From Bdellovibrionales bacterium (GTDB lineage Bacteria > Bdellovibrionota > Bdellovibrionia > Bdellovibrionales > UBA1609), in the NCBI GenBank assembly GCA_022450595.1, contig JAKUPT010000012.1, positions 1-57,534 of the forward strand: a stretch of DNA of 57,534 nt, read 5' to 3'. The position numbers were made by a program, and so were the translations under genes. This document shows, piece after piece, positions 34,888 to 43,496 of this stretch (its first letter is position 1; each line of letters begins with the position of its first letter). The notes under the pieces are model-generated. The model was not told the origin of the DNA. It did not search any database and saw only the letters and a list, made by a program, of their open reading frames with translations.

Positions 34888-35816
34888 TAAGACCTGCCTT
34901 CTTTTCTTGCTGTCCAGCCGGTATTAATATTTCTGACACTAACATAAGAAGCTATAGCTCCTAAGCCTGCAGCAATAAGTAAAAACAAACAAATGTTGCC
35001 AAAGCCTATAAACTGAAAGCCTGATCCAAAGCCCACAAAGCCCAATTCTTTTTGAATAAGTCCACTTTGCCATTGAATCACAAAATAGCTAATGATCATT
35101 CCTAAACCACCAGCAAGTACTGCCATAACCGCTCCCTCAAAGATATAAGGACGCCTCAAACTCCAAGAGGTGGCACCTACTAATTCCATCACTTCAATTT
35201 CTCTTTGCCTTTGCGAAACAGCATGGCGCATAGAGTTTCCAATGACTAAAATACTTCCTACAATCAACACAATAATTAATCCCACAGCTGAAGCACTAAA
35301 GCCTTGCACAATGGAAGCGTAGTTTTCCACCCAGCTCTGCCCATAAGAAACATCAGACACACCCTTAAAACCTAACAAGGACTTAGCACTACTTACTAAA
35401 AGCTCGATCTGATCATCCACGCTTAGACCGGACTTTACAGTGACTTCAAAACTTGAAGGCAATGGGTTTCCAAACTCCTCGTCTTCCATAAGGTCAGGAG
35501 CATAGCCCTGCATCTGTTGTTTAAAGTTTTCAGCAGCTTGATTTTTTGAAACAAACTGATGACCGGAAAACTTTGAAGTGTCTGTGATAAAACCTTCAAT
35601 TTTAGTTTTGTCTGTTTCTGTAATTTCATCATTTAAATAAACACTTAGCTGAACCTTGTCGCCCCATTGAGTTAAAATACGGTCGATGTTTTCATAAACC
35701 ACAAAAAAGCCCATCAACACGCTAAAAACGCCTGAAAGAACAAATAATGTGGTCATTTGAACGCCAAGGTGATGCTTCCAACTTCTAATAAGATGTGTAA
35801 ATAATTTGTTTAGCAC
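34887..35816 (-). CDS. ftsX: Cell division protein FtsX
   Basis: Membrane half of the FtsEX complex that transmits ATP-driven motion to EnvC in the periplasm. 309 residues from the GTG at 35816, which has AGGAGA six bases upstream; the longer frame from a TTG at 35852 would run deep into ftsE. First membrane segment near 15-40, a ~140-residue periplasmic domain (VYENIDRILTQWGDKVQLSV ... ), then three segments, with the conserved MRHAVSQRQREIEVMELVGA motif between the second and third. Overlaps ftsE by 7 bp (GTGCTAA). Confidence 0.94.
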   Translation of the reverse strand: MLNKLFTHLIRSWKHHLGVQMTTLFVLSGVFSVLMGFFVVYENIDRILTQWGDKVQLSVYLNDEITETDKTKIEGFITDTSKFSGHQFVSKNQAAENFKQQMQGYAPDLMEDEEFGNPLPSSFEVTVKSGLSVDDQIELLVSSAKSLLGFKGVSDVSYGQSWVENYASIVQGFSASAVGLIIVLIVGSILVIGNSMRHAVSQRQREIEVMELVGATSWSLRRPYIFEGAVMAVLAGGLGMIISYFVIQWQSGLIQKELGFVGFGSGFQFIGFGNICLFLLIAAGLGAIASYVSVRNINTGWTARKEGRS

Positions 35817-36475
35817 TGGGTGTCTCCTGTCATATTGCCTGCTTCTAAACAAATATGTCTTTTTGCTCTTCTTTTCACTAAATCTAAATCATGTGTGGCC
35901 ACAAAAACTGTGGTGCCTTGAGCGTTGACTTTGTCTAGCACGTCTATGATGTCCTCACTCAAATCAGGATCTAAATTTCCCGTGGGCTCGTCAGCAATAA
36001 GAATTCCTGGATGATGTACAAGAGCTCTTGCAATAGAAACCCGCTGCTGCTCCCCACCGGAGAGTTGTTGTGGGTACTTAGTTTTTTTATGGCTTAACCC
36101 CACCTCAGTGAGAATTTCATCTACACGTTTATTAATATAACTTTGGCGTTCATTTCGCACTTCTAAAGGAAGGGCCACATTTTCAAACACAGTGCGATCA
36201 GAAAGCAGTTTGAAGTCTTGGTAAATCACACCAATTTTTCTTCTAAAAAATGGAACTTCAGAGGGTTTAATTTTATTTAAATCGTAACCCGCCACGCGAA
36301 TGTCTCCAGAGGTGGCGTGATCATAACAAGATAAAATTTTAAAAAGTGTGGTTTTACCAGCACCACTGGGGCCAGTGAGAAACACAAATTCGCCTTTGTT
36401 AATACTTAGATCAATGTTTTTTAAAGCAACAACATCTTCTTGATAGGTCTTATAAACATGAGAAAAATCAATCAT
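35810..36475 (-). CDS. ftsE: Cell division ATP-binding protein FtsE
   Basis: Cytoplasmic ABC ATPase partner of FtsX at the division site. 221 residues from the ATG at 36475 with AGGAAG upstream. Walker A GPSGAGKTTLFK (~36-47), Q-loop VIYQDFKLL typical of FtsE, signature LSGGEQQRV, Walker B ILIADEPTGNLDP and the switch His in VATHD. First gene of ftsE-ftsX-envC-ctpA. Confidence 0.95.
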   Translation of the reverse strand: MIDFSHVYKTYQEDVVALKNIDLSINKGEFVFLTGPSGAGKTTLFKILSCYDHATSGDIRVAGYDLNKIKPSEVPFFRRKIGVIYQDFKLLSDRTVFENVALPLEVRNERQSYINKRVDEILTEVGLSHKKTKYPQQLSGGEQQRVSIARALVHHPGILIADEPTGNLDPDLSEDIIDVLDKVNAQGTTVFVATHDLDLVKRRAKRHICLEAGNMTGDTQC

Positions 36476-36538
36476 GCACAAACTTCCTGTTATAGTTTTT
36501 TGCGTCCTGCAAATGACTTATATATATGTTAGCTGGAA

Positions 36539-36793
36539 TTAAATCAGTTGACCAGAAACCAGTAGGTCCAGAATTTGTTGATGCTGTACTTTCATCGCGA
36601 GGCGAACGGACTGCTTTGTGGACAGCACCCCCTGCGGCAAGATGTCTTGATAACCAATTTTTAAGCTTTTAACGACGGCACCGTTTTTAAATACACGGCT
36701 GACAAGATACGGATTTTCGTATCCCCAGTCTTCGGTCTGAACATGATATTGTGCGCCCTCAATTTGAACGTCTGAATTAAAGCCTTTTTCCAC
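36539..36793 (-). CDS. Small conserved-type protein of unknown function upstream of ftsE
   Basis: 84 residues from a GTG at 36793 preceded by GAGAGG; this gives MEKGFNSDVQIEGAQYHVQT, which matches the style of small conserved proteins I have seen in related delta-like bacteria (pattern FNxDVxxxGxxYHVQTEDxGxxNP). The longer frame to a GTG at 36811 has no ribosome site. Compact beta protein, no Cys, no export signal. It ends 63 bp before ftsE on the same strand and may be co-transcribed with the division operon. Confidence 0.65.
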   Translation of the reverse strand: MEKGFNSDVQIEGAQYHVQTEDWGYENPYLVSRVFKNGAVVKSLKIGYQDILPQGVLSTKQSVRLAMKVQHQQILDLLVSGQLI

Positions 36794-37051
36794 GTGATGC
36801 CTCTCATACACTTCATGGCTGAATTTTCAAAAGAGTTCAAGTAAAAAATAGCTCAACGCTCTTAAGCATCTTAAAAAATCACAATAAATTTAGGTAGTTA
36901 GTCTTTAGGTTTTTTACCTCCTTTTGCACTTAAAATTTAGTTTCTTGCTTCTAATTGAATCGTCTCAATTTGAGAAAAATCTCGAAATTAGAATCTTTAA
37001 AATAGTTCATTTTTTTCTCAATACAAAAGTAAGAGGGCCGATAAGTCTAGT

Positions 37052-39052
37052 ATGGGCTTAAGTAGTAGTAGTTTAAAATCCTTAATTGTATTGTCATCAG
37101 TGCTTGTTCTTGCCGGCTGCGGAACGCCCGATTTAAATAAGGTCGACCCAGAAATTATTTCTGTCTATTCAAAGTGCAATCGCACGAGTTTGCTTTCAAG
37201 CTCTGAACCAGCAGAAAAGACCTACTGCCAACCCAGAACCATTTCTGGAAGCTCAGTAACACTCACAGGTTCTGCCAATTACAAAGTGATGACTTACAAT
37301 CCTAGCAACTTTAATGGATTGTCAGGCATTAGTTCTAACAAGCCCATTCGTCATGCTGAGGTGGAAGTGCTTGATAGCAATGGCAATGTGGTACAGTGTG
37401 GTCACACCGATGCCTCTGGGCAGTTTAGCTTAACTGTTCCAACCTCCTCAAACACCTTCACAGTTAAAGTGAACTCTAGAGGAAACAATAGTTTTGTTCA
37501 TGCTTCTGTCAAAATGTGCCCGGAACAAAACAACCTATACTCCATTTCTGCAAATACTACTTTAAGTTCAGACACCAGCGTGTCTTTGCCGGTCGCTAAT
37601 GTGAATGATCAAGACGTCACAGGCGGTGCTTTTAATATTTTAGACCAAATTGTAAGTGCCAATGCCTATTTAAAAGCGCAGGTGGGCTCGGGATGCCCAT
37701 CGCCTTACAACGACTGCACATCGTTTACTGTTGCCCCTAAAGTAGATATCTACTGGGAAAAGGGGTTTAACCCCAATGCTTATTTTGGCGATTTTGATGT
37801 GGGATCAAGTTTTTATTTAAAAGGAGAAGATCGGCTTTTTATACTTGGTGGAGTCAACGGTGATGTGGACAATCAAGACACTGACCATTTTGACAATTCC
37901 GTGATTTTACACGAATTCGCACACTTTCTGGAAGATAACTATTCAAAATCGGACTCTCCAGGTGGAAGACATAGTGCTGACGCAGTCATTGATCCAAGAC
38001 TTGCTTGGAGTGAAGGCTTTGCCAATTTTTTTCAAGCAGTTGTTACGGGTGACCCTTACTACACCGACACGTTTGGAAACTTTAACGGCACCCCAATCAC
38101 TAATGGCTTTTCTATAGATTTAGAAGACCAAAGCAACAGCTATTTGGATAAACCCCTTAACGCTAAAGAGGGTAACTTTAGAGAGTTTTCTGTTTCAAGA
38201 TACTTAATGGATATTGTAGATACTAATGATGATATCGCTGGTGAAATAGAATGTACACCAGGTTGTAGCTTTGTAGACTCAGGACAAGACAACGTTTCCA
38301 ATGGGTTTAATAAAATTTGGGGTGTTCTTACTTCTATGAGCAAGGGCTTTAGGCACCCAAGCGTGGCCTTTAGATCAATGGGGCTTTTTCATTATTTCTC
38401 TAGTGAATTTGGTGCTTCTGAAGCTGCAGCTTGGGATGAAGTGGGAGTTATGGCAAAACAGGCCAGGTTTCCGGCTGGGTCAATCACTAACAATCGACTT
38501 GAGTATGCCCTTCCGGTCAATACTGGAAGCACCTGTAGTTTGAATGAGGTTTCATCTGGAACATCAAGTGGTCCCTATTCTATCACTCCATCTAATAAAT
38601 CACGTTTAGATACTGATCAATCAAACAGCATTAATAACGATGGCAGTCTTAAAAAGTCGCACCTGCTTTTAAACAATCAATTTTTTCATGTATATCACTC
38701 GGGCGGCGCTTTTAACTTACAACTTAAACATCAACCAGAAAATGCTGACAGTGGAACGGTCGCAAATCTTCAACTTTTAGTTTATAAAGAAAACCATGTT
38801 TACTTTTTAGAGAGTGGCACGAATTCAAGTTTATTAAACAACCTCTCGCAAAGTGAAGGCATTGTATCCACACCGACTTATAACCCAAATGCTCCTGGCC
38901 AAGCCTATACAATAAACTTTAATAGAAGCTCTTTAAGTTCCGGACATTATTTGGTGGCTGTAAGGGCCTATGCCTCTGGGCAGTACATTGGAAGCAAAAC
39001 AAACTTTGAACTAAAGCTGGGCGGAAATGACTTGTGTCCTGCCAGCTATTGA
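37052..39052 (+). CDS. Lipoprotein zinc metallopeptidase with HEFAH site
   Basis: 666 residues, predicted outer-membrane or surface lipoprotein: signal peptide with lipobox LAGC (SVLVLAGCGTPDL). Residues ~105-145 resemble a carboxypeptidase-regulatory/transthyretin-like domain (HAEVEVLDSNGNVVQCGHTD, then ASGQFSLTVP). The catalytic part has HEFAH at 287-291 and a downstream Glu in AWSEGFANF (E321), the HExxH...E arrangement of gluzincins. The C-terminal ~150 residues are beta-rich, like a pre-peptidase or binding domain. Cys-rich for this window (several pairs suggest disulfides). Followed 31 bp later by a second lipoprotein gene. Substrate unknown; prey-protein or self-envelope digestion are both possible. 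Confidence 0.8.
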   Translation: MGLSSSSLKSLIVLSSVLVLAGCGTPDLNKVDPEIISVYSKCNRTSLLSSSEPAEKTYCQPRTISGSSVTLTGSANYKVMTYNPSNFNGLSGISSNKPIRHAEVEVLDSNGNVVQCGHTDASGQFSLTVPTSSNTFTVKVNSRGNNSFVHASVKMCPEQNNLYSISANTTLSSDTSVSLPVANVNDQDVTGGAFNILDQIVSANAYLKAQVGSGCPSPYNDCTSFTVAPKVDIYWEKGFNPNAYFGDFDVGSSFYLKGEDRLFILGGVNGDVDNQDTDHFDNSVILHEFAHFLEDNYSKSDSPGGRHSADAVIDPRLAWSEGFANFFQAVVTGDPYYTDTFGNFNGTPITNGFSIDLEDQSNSYLDKPLNAKEGNFREFSVSRYLMDIVDTNDDIAGEIECTPGCSFVDSGQDNVSNGFNKIWGVLTSMSKGFRHPSVAFRSMGLFHYFSSEFGASEAAAWDEVGVMAKQARFPAGSITNNRLEYALPVNTGSTCSLNEVSSGTSSGPYSITPSNKSRLDTDQSNSINNDGSLKKSHLLLNNQFFHVYHSGGAFNLQLKHQPENADSGTVANLQLLVYKENHVYFLESGTNSSLLNNLSQSEGIVSTPTYNPNAPGQAYTINFNRSSLSSGHYLVAVRAYASGQYIGSKTNFELKLGGNDLCPASY

Positions 39053-39083
39053 ACAGATAATTAAATAAAAAGGTCATTTATTT

Positions 39084-39536
39084 ATGAAACAACTTTTAGC
39101 GCTTACAATATTGATTTTTTTTGCTGGCTGTTTACAAACCCAAAAACAAAACAGTGAAGGCTTTTATGACACCGGCCCCAAGCGCACACAAAAATTAACC
39201 ATGGCTGGTTACACTTTAAATTGGGCACAAAAGTATGACGAACAAATTGAAGTCACCGAGCCTTTTGAATTAAGAGCCATATTCGCGACACAAAAAAACC
39301 TAAAAAACGTCAACGTCTCTTGGGTGATTCCAGAGGGCTTTGAAGTTTTAAAAGGCCCCACACAAGAAACCTTCACACAGCTTAACTCCGGTGAAAGTGT
39401 AAACCTAAGCGTGACCTTACAAGCTAAAGAAGATGTAAACCAAAAAATCATACTAGTCATTGGCTCCAAGGACCCACAAAACCCATTTGCTCTTTCAAAG
39501 CAAATCAACACGCATATTCCCGAACTCAACCAATAA
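39084..39536 (+). CDS. Small lipoprotein of unknown function
   Basis: 150 residues with lipobox FAGC (ILIFFAGCLQTQ), so lipidated at about Cys16. The mature part is an Ig-like/CARDB-like beta sandwich by pattern (VSWVIPEGFEVLKGPTQET ... NLSVTLQAKED ... ILVIGSKDP). It follows the metallopeptidase lipoprotein by 31 bp with an AAGG ribosome site, so it is probably in the same transcript and may be its partner. Ends just before a very long hairpin. Confidence 0.65.
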   Translation: MKQLLALTILIFFAGCLQTQKQNSEGFYDTGPKRTQKLTMAGYTLNWAQKYDEQIEVTEPFELRAIFATQKNLKNVNVSWVIPEGFEVLKGPTQETFTQLNSGESVNLSVTLQAKEDVNQKIILVIGSKDPQNPFALSKQINTHIPELNQ

Positions 39537-39547
39537 CCACACTGTGT

Positions 39548-39640
39548 CGCCCCAAAAGGTACGGACTTACTTTTGAGACGCCACGCTCCCTAAAGGGCTG
39601 CGTAGCGTCTCAAAAGTAAGTCCGTACCTTAGACGGGGCG
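39548..39640. repeat. Long perfect hairpin between convergent genes (repeat copy B)
   Basis: Perfect 26-bp arms at 39556-39581 and 39605-39630 (AAGGTACGGACTTACTTTTG plus AGACGC), extended outward by CGCCCC/GGGGCG with a small internal loop and inward by ACGC/GCGT and CCCT/AGGG. It shares CAAAAGGTACGGACT with the repeat at 32393-32416. Sits between the lipoprotein gene and nfu and may terminate both; the nfu stop codon overlaps the right arm. Confidence 0.85.
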
Positions 39641-40225
39641 GACTTTGATTTCGGGGTTTTGCATTTCTTGTTGGAGGATGCCTTGGATGGCGTCGAGGGT
39701 GCCCATCATAGCACTTGGGCAGCCGCCGCAGGCGCCTTGGTAGAGGATTTTTAAGGTGTTGTCTTCATAGCTAATCACATCTAGGTCGCCGCCGTCAGCT
39801 CTTAGGCCGGGACGAATGGTGCGATCTAGGATCTCTTCAATCTTTTGCATTTCAGGTGATAAGTTGGATATGTCTTTTGAAAGACTTTGTTTTTCTTTTT
39901 CGTCTTCAGTGATAAAAGTTGGATCGTGCACAGGCATTCGAGTTTTAACCACCGACTCCACTTGCTCCTCCATAGTTTCCTCTGTCAGTTCGCCTGCATG
40001 AGAAATAGTTAAGGTGTTTTGAAACAAGTGAAGTTGTTTAACACCTGCAATATCAAACAATGACTGACAAAGAGGCATCGACTGACATTCGTAGCGACTA
40101 CTAAAGGTGGCCTTGCCTTCAGTTTTAAAGGGAAGATTGCAAATAAACTTCAAGGCATAGGGGTTGGGGGTTGGTTGCATTCTTACAAGAATATCTTCTG
40201 GTGCAAGCGAGGGTCTTTCTCTCAT
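39629..40225 (-). CDS. nfu: Nfu-type Fe-S cluster carrier protein
   Basis: Carries assembled Fe-S clusters from the SUF scaffold to target enzymes. 198 residues with an N-terminal Nfu_N domain (MQPTPNPYALKFICN) and a C-terminal NifU-like domain with the cluster-binding CGGC (YQGACGGCPSAMMGTLD). Last gene of the SUF operon; its start overlaps the sufS stop by 4 bp (ATGA). Likely donor to NadA, also encoded in the window. A long hairpin follows. Confidence 0.93.
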   Translation of the reverse strand: MRERPSLAPEDILVRMQPTPNPYALKFICNLPFKTEGKATFSSRYECQSMPLCQSLFDIAGVKQLHLFQNTLTISHAGELTEETMEEQVESVVKTRMPVHDPTFITEDEKEKQSLSKDISNLSPEMQKIEEILDRTIRPGLRADGGDLDVISYEDNTLKILYQGACGGCPSAMMGTLDAIQGILQQEMQNPEIKVRPV

Positions 40226-41427
40226 GTTAACATCTCCATAGACTTTTTTAAGGCTTTTAAAAATCTTTCCACATCATCTTCATTATTATAAACACTCAAA
40301 GAGGCTCTAATACTTGAGGTCACACCAAAGGCCTTCATCAAGGGCTGACAACAGTGATGCCCCACTCTTACGGCAACACCTTGTTGGTTCAGCAAGTGTC
40401 CAACGTCTGAGGCATGACAGCCATCAATGTTAAAAGACACAATACCTACTTTATTTTCTGACTCACCCATAAACTGTAAACCGTCAATGGTTTTAAGTTC
40501 CGTGGTGATCATGTTAAGCAGGTTTTTATCATGCTCTTTGATTTGAGAAAACCCCATCTGTTCAATGAAATCAATCGCTGCAGGCAATGCAATCACTCCG
40601 GCTATGTGAGGAGTTCCCGCTTCAAATCTTTGCGGGGCTTCTAAAAACTCACTGTGATCAATCTCCACGTTAGAGATCATGCTGCCTCCACCTTTAAATG
40701 GAGGCATTTCATTTAGTAACTGTTTTTTTCCGTAAAGCACACCAAGACCAAACGGGCCAAACATCTTGTGTGTGGAAAAAGCAAAAAAGTCCACATCTAG
40801 AGCTTGTACGTCAGTGGGAAAATGCATAATTGACTGTGCAGCATCTACCATGACCTTAGCCCCTACTGAGTGGGCTTTTTTAATCACAGTTTCAATCGGA
40901 TTAATGGTTCCTAACACATTAGAGCAATAACTTAGAGACACGATTTTTGTCTTTGAAGTGATCAATTCATCTAATCTTGAAAGATCCAACTCACCTTTTG
41001 GCGTCACCGGAATGGCTTTGATTTTTAACTTTCTTTTTTTTGCCTGTATGTGCCACGGCACCAAGTTTGAGTGATGCTCCATCTGTGTTAAAAGAATTTC
41101 TTCACCTTCACTCATGGAAGAGCAAAAGCTCTCAGCCACAAGATTTATGGCATCGGTGGTGCCAGAGGTCCAAACAATTTCATCTTCATGAGAAGCATTT
41201 AAAAAGTTTTTGACTCTTTGGCGAGAGTTTTCAAACTCTGAGGTGGCACGATCACTTAAAAAGTGAGCGCCTCTGTGAACATTGGCCGAAAGGTTTTCAT
41301 AAGCCCAACTTAAGCGATTGGTTAACACCGTGGGCTTTAAGCTTGTTGCAGCAGAGTCCAAGTAAACCAAGGGCTTTTTGTTAATTGTTTGTTCTAAGAC
41401 CGGAAACTGGTTTCGAACATCGATCAT
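40222..41427 (-). CDS. sufS: Cysteine desulfurase SufS
   Basis: PLP enzyme that takes sulfur from cysteine for Fe-S assembly. 401 residues, class V aminotransferase fold, group II desulfurase. N-terminal VYLDSAATSLKP, PLP Lys in FSTHKMFGPFG, catalytic Cys in RVGHHCCQPLM (two adjacent Cys, where one Cys and Ala are usual). Overlaps sufD by 4 bp. No sufE or sufU partner gene is present in this operon. Confidence 0.95.
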   Translation of the reverse strand: MIDVRNQFPVLEQTINKKPLVYLDSAATSLKPTVLTNRLSWAYENLSANVHRGAHFLSDRATSEFENSRQRVKNFLNASHEDEIVWTSGTTDAINLVAESFCSSMSEGEEILLTQMEHHSNLVPWHIQAKKRKLKIKAIPVTPKGELDLSRLDELITSKTKIVSLSYCSNVLGTINPIETVIKKAHSVGAKVMVDAAQSIMHFPTDVQALDVDFFAFSTHKMFGPFGLGVLYGKKQLLNEMPPFKGGGSMISNVEIDHSEFLEAPQRFEAGTPHIAGVIALPAAIDFIEQMGFSQIKEHDKNLLNMITTELKTIDGLQFMGESENKVGIVSFNIDGCHASDVGHLLNQQGVAVRVGHHCCQPLMKAFGVTSSIRASLSVYNNEDDVERFLKALKKSMEMLT

Positions 41428-42716
41428 TTTGTACCTCTAAAATAGTTATCCAAAGCTTTATCCACAACTAATTTTAATGATGAACTTTTTAATTTAAAAA
41501 CCACGTCTTCTAAATAACCACGAGCCAGCATAGCTTGCGCTTTTTCTTTATCAATGGCTCTAGATAAAAAGTAAAAGAGCTCCTGCTCGTCCATTTCTCC
41601 AATAGCGGCCCCATGATTGGCCTTCACATCGTCGGCATAAACTTCAAGCTCAGGCTTAGTATCAATTTGAGCTTTTGAGCTGAGTAAAATGTTTTTATTT
41701 ATTTGTGAGGAGTCTACTTTTTGCGCGTACTGATCTATAATGATTTTACCATTATAGACCACGTGTGAACTTCCATCTAAAATCCCCTTAAAGGTCTGCT
41801 GACTTGTGGTATGGGGTTTATGATGTCGAATCGTAGTGTGGTTATCCACATGCGAGCTGCCATCGGTCAGATAAATCCCGTTTAATGAACAAGCTGCTCC
41901 CTCTCCATTTACAAAAGCATCAAACTGATTTCTAGTCAGCTTTCCATTGCGAGTGTAGTAAAAGGCCTCAAAATTTGAGTGAGCATTAAGCTCTGCCATA
42001 CAGTAATGGGTCAAATAAAAACCACGATCAAATTCTTGCAGCTGTAAATAACTGACATTGGCGTTTTCTTCGATCCAAAAATTTATACTCTGATTGGCGT
42101 AAAAAGACTCATCTGTAGCCGCCTGGTAAGACTCATACACTTCAACTTTAGAACCGGCCCCAACATGAAAATAAATAAAGGGATAAAAAACCTGATTTTG
42201 TGTTGAGGTTTGGTAATTGTAGGTGATCTTAACTGGCTTTTTTAAAACCTGATTTGGTTTTAGCTTTATGCATATAGCTTGAGGGGTGAGACTAAAATTT
42301 AAGTGATACAAAGAGTCTTTGTTTTTTTCTTTTAAACTTTCAATATTTTTTAAGTGTTGACCTTGCTCTTCCTGCGATAAATTTGTTGGCACCGCCGACT
42401 CAATCACTGAAACCTCAAGTTCATTAAGGCTTAGATCAGAGTTTTTTTCATCCAACAGGCCATCCACAAAAACCAAGTTATATACGTCAGAGTCCAACTC
42501 TGTCTGAATAGAGTTTGGCTTTAAACTCATTTGCCATGTGTTGTCTTTTAAAAAGTTTGCCGGTGTATACTTCCACTCCTCCACTTTACGAGTGGGAAAT
42601 CCCTTGGCTTGAAAAAAAGACCAACTGCTTTGCCTTAGGCTTGAAAACTCTGGGTGAGTTGTACTCACCTGGTTTAATAATGATTTAAATTCAGATTCTT
42701 GCATATAAACACCCAT
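41424..42716 (-). CDS. sufD: Fe-S assembly protein SufD
   Basis: Scaffold partner of SufB and SufC. 430 residues, beta-helix SufBD core with DGSSHVDNHTTIRHHKPHT and TSQQTFKGILDGSSHVVYNG, ending in the family tail MDEQELFYFLSRAIDKEKAQ. The sufC stop and this ATG overlap by 1 bp (TAATG); an ATG four codons in (MQESEF) is an alternative start. Confidence 0.94.
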   Translation of the reverse strand: MGVYMQESEFKSLLNQVSTTHPEFSSLRQSSWSFFQAKGFPTRKVEEWKYTPANFLKDNTWQMSLKPNSIQTELDSDVYNLVFVDGLLDEKNSDLSLNELEVSVIESAVPTNLSQEEQGQHLKNIESLKEKNKDSLYHLNFSLTPQAICIKLKPNQVLKKPVKITYNYQTSTQNQVFYPFIYFHVGAGSKVEVYESYQAATDESFYANQSINFWIEENANVSYLQLQEFDRGFYLTHYCMAELNAHSNFEAFYYTRNGKLTRNQFDAFVNGEGAACSLNGIYLTDGSSHVDNHTTIRHHKPHTTSQQTFKGILDGSSHVVYNGKIIIDQYAQKVDSSQINKNILLSSKAQIDTKPELEVYADDVKANHGAAIGEMDEQELFYFLSRAIDKEKAQAMLARGYLEDVVFKLKSSSLKLVVDKALDNYFRGTK

Positions 42717-43480
42717 TAGGACTTCTCGCTTTTTGTTAACCAGTCATAACCTTTTTCTTCAAGTTTAAGAGCTAAAGACTTATCGCCGGTTTCAACAATT
42801 TTTCCACCAGCCAGCACATGAATATAGTCCGGCACAATGTGCTCAAGCAGTCTTTGATAATGTGTAACTAAAACAATAGCGTTGTTTTTGTTTCTTAAAG
42901 AGTTCACCCCTTGCGAGACAATTCTTAAAGCGTCAATATCAAGGCCTGAGTCTGTTTCATCTAAAAACGACAACCTTGGAGATAGCACGGCCATTTGTAG
43001 TATTTCGTTGCGTTTTTTCTCCCCACCAGAGAAGCCTTCGTTCACTGGGCGCTTTAAAAAGCTTGGGTCCATATCAACCACTTTGGCTTTTTCTAAAACA
43101 AACTTATAAAACTCCTCTTCGTTCATCTCCTGCACACCTTGGTGTTTACAAATGGAGTTAAAAGAAGTTCTTAAAAAGTTTAAATTGCTCACACCAGGCA
43201 CTTCAATGGGGTATTGAAAGGCTAAAAAGATGCCCTCTTTTGCTCTTACATCTGGCTCCATCTCAACAATGCTTTGATACTCAAAATTCATTTCATATTG
43301 AATATCACCTTGAGAGACTTCATAAGCCGGGTGACCTGCAATCACTTTAGAAAGAGTGCTTTTGCCACTGCCATTAGGTCCCATAATGGCGTGCACCTCT
43401 CCTGGCTTAATTTCTAAGTTAATGCCTTTTAAAATTTCTTCGTCTTCAACTTTTACATGTAGGTCTGTGATCTTTAACAC
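42716..43480 (-). CDS. sufC: Fe-S assembly ATPase SufC
   Basis: ABC-type ATPase of the SufBC2D complex that drives scaffold opening. 254 residues: Walker [13 protein letters not shown], signature [11 protein letters not shown], Walker [13 protein letters not shown], switch His in VTHYQRLL. Start is GTG preceded by AAGGAG. Lies 16 bp after sufB. Confidence 0.95.
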   Translation of the reverse strand: MLKITDLHVKVEDEEILKGINLEIKPGEVHAIMGPNGSGKSTLSKVIAGHPAYEVSQGDIQYEMNFEYQSIVEMEPDVRAKEGIFLAFQYPIEVPGVSNLNFLRTSFNSICKHQGVQEMNEEEFYKFVLEKAKVVDMDPSFLKRPVNEGFSGGEKKRNEILQMAVLSPRLSFLDETDSGLDIDALRIVSQGVNSLRNKNNAIVLVTHYQRLLEHIVPDYIHVLAGGKIVETGDKSLALKLEEKGYDWLTKSEKS

Positions 43481-43496
43481 GGTGATTGCTCCTTAA

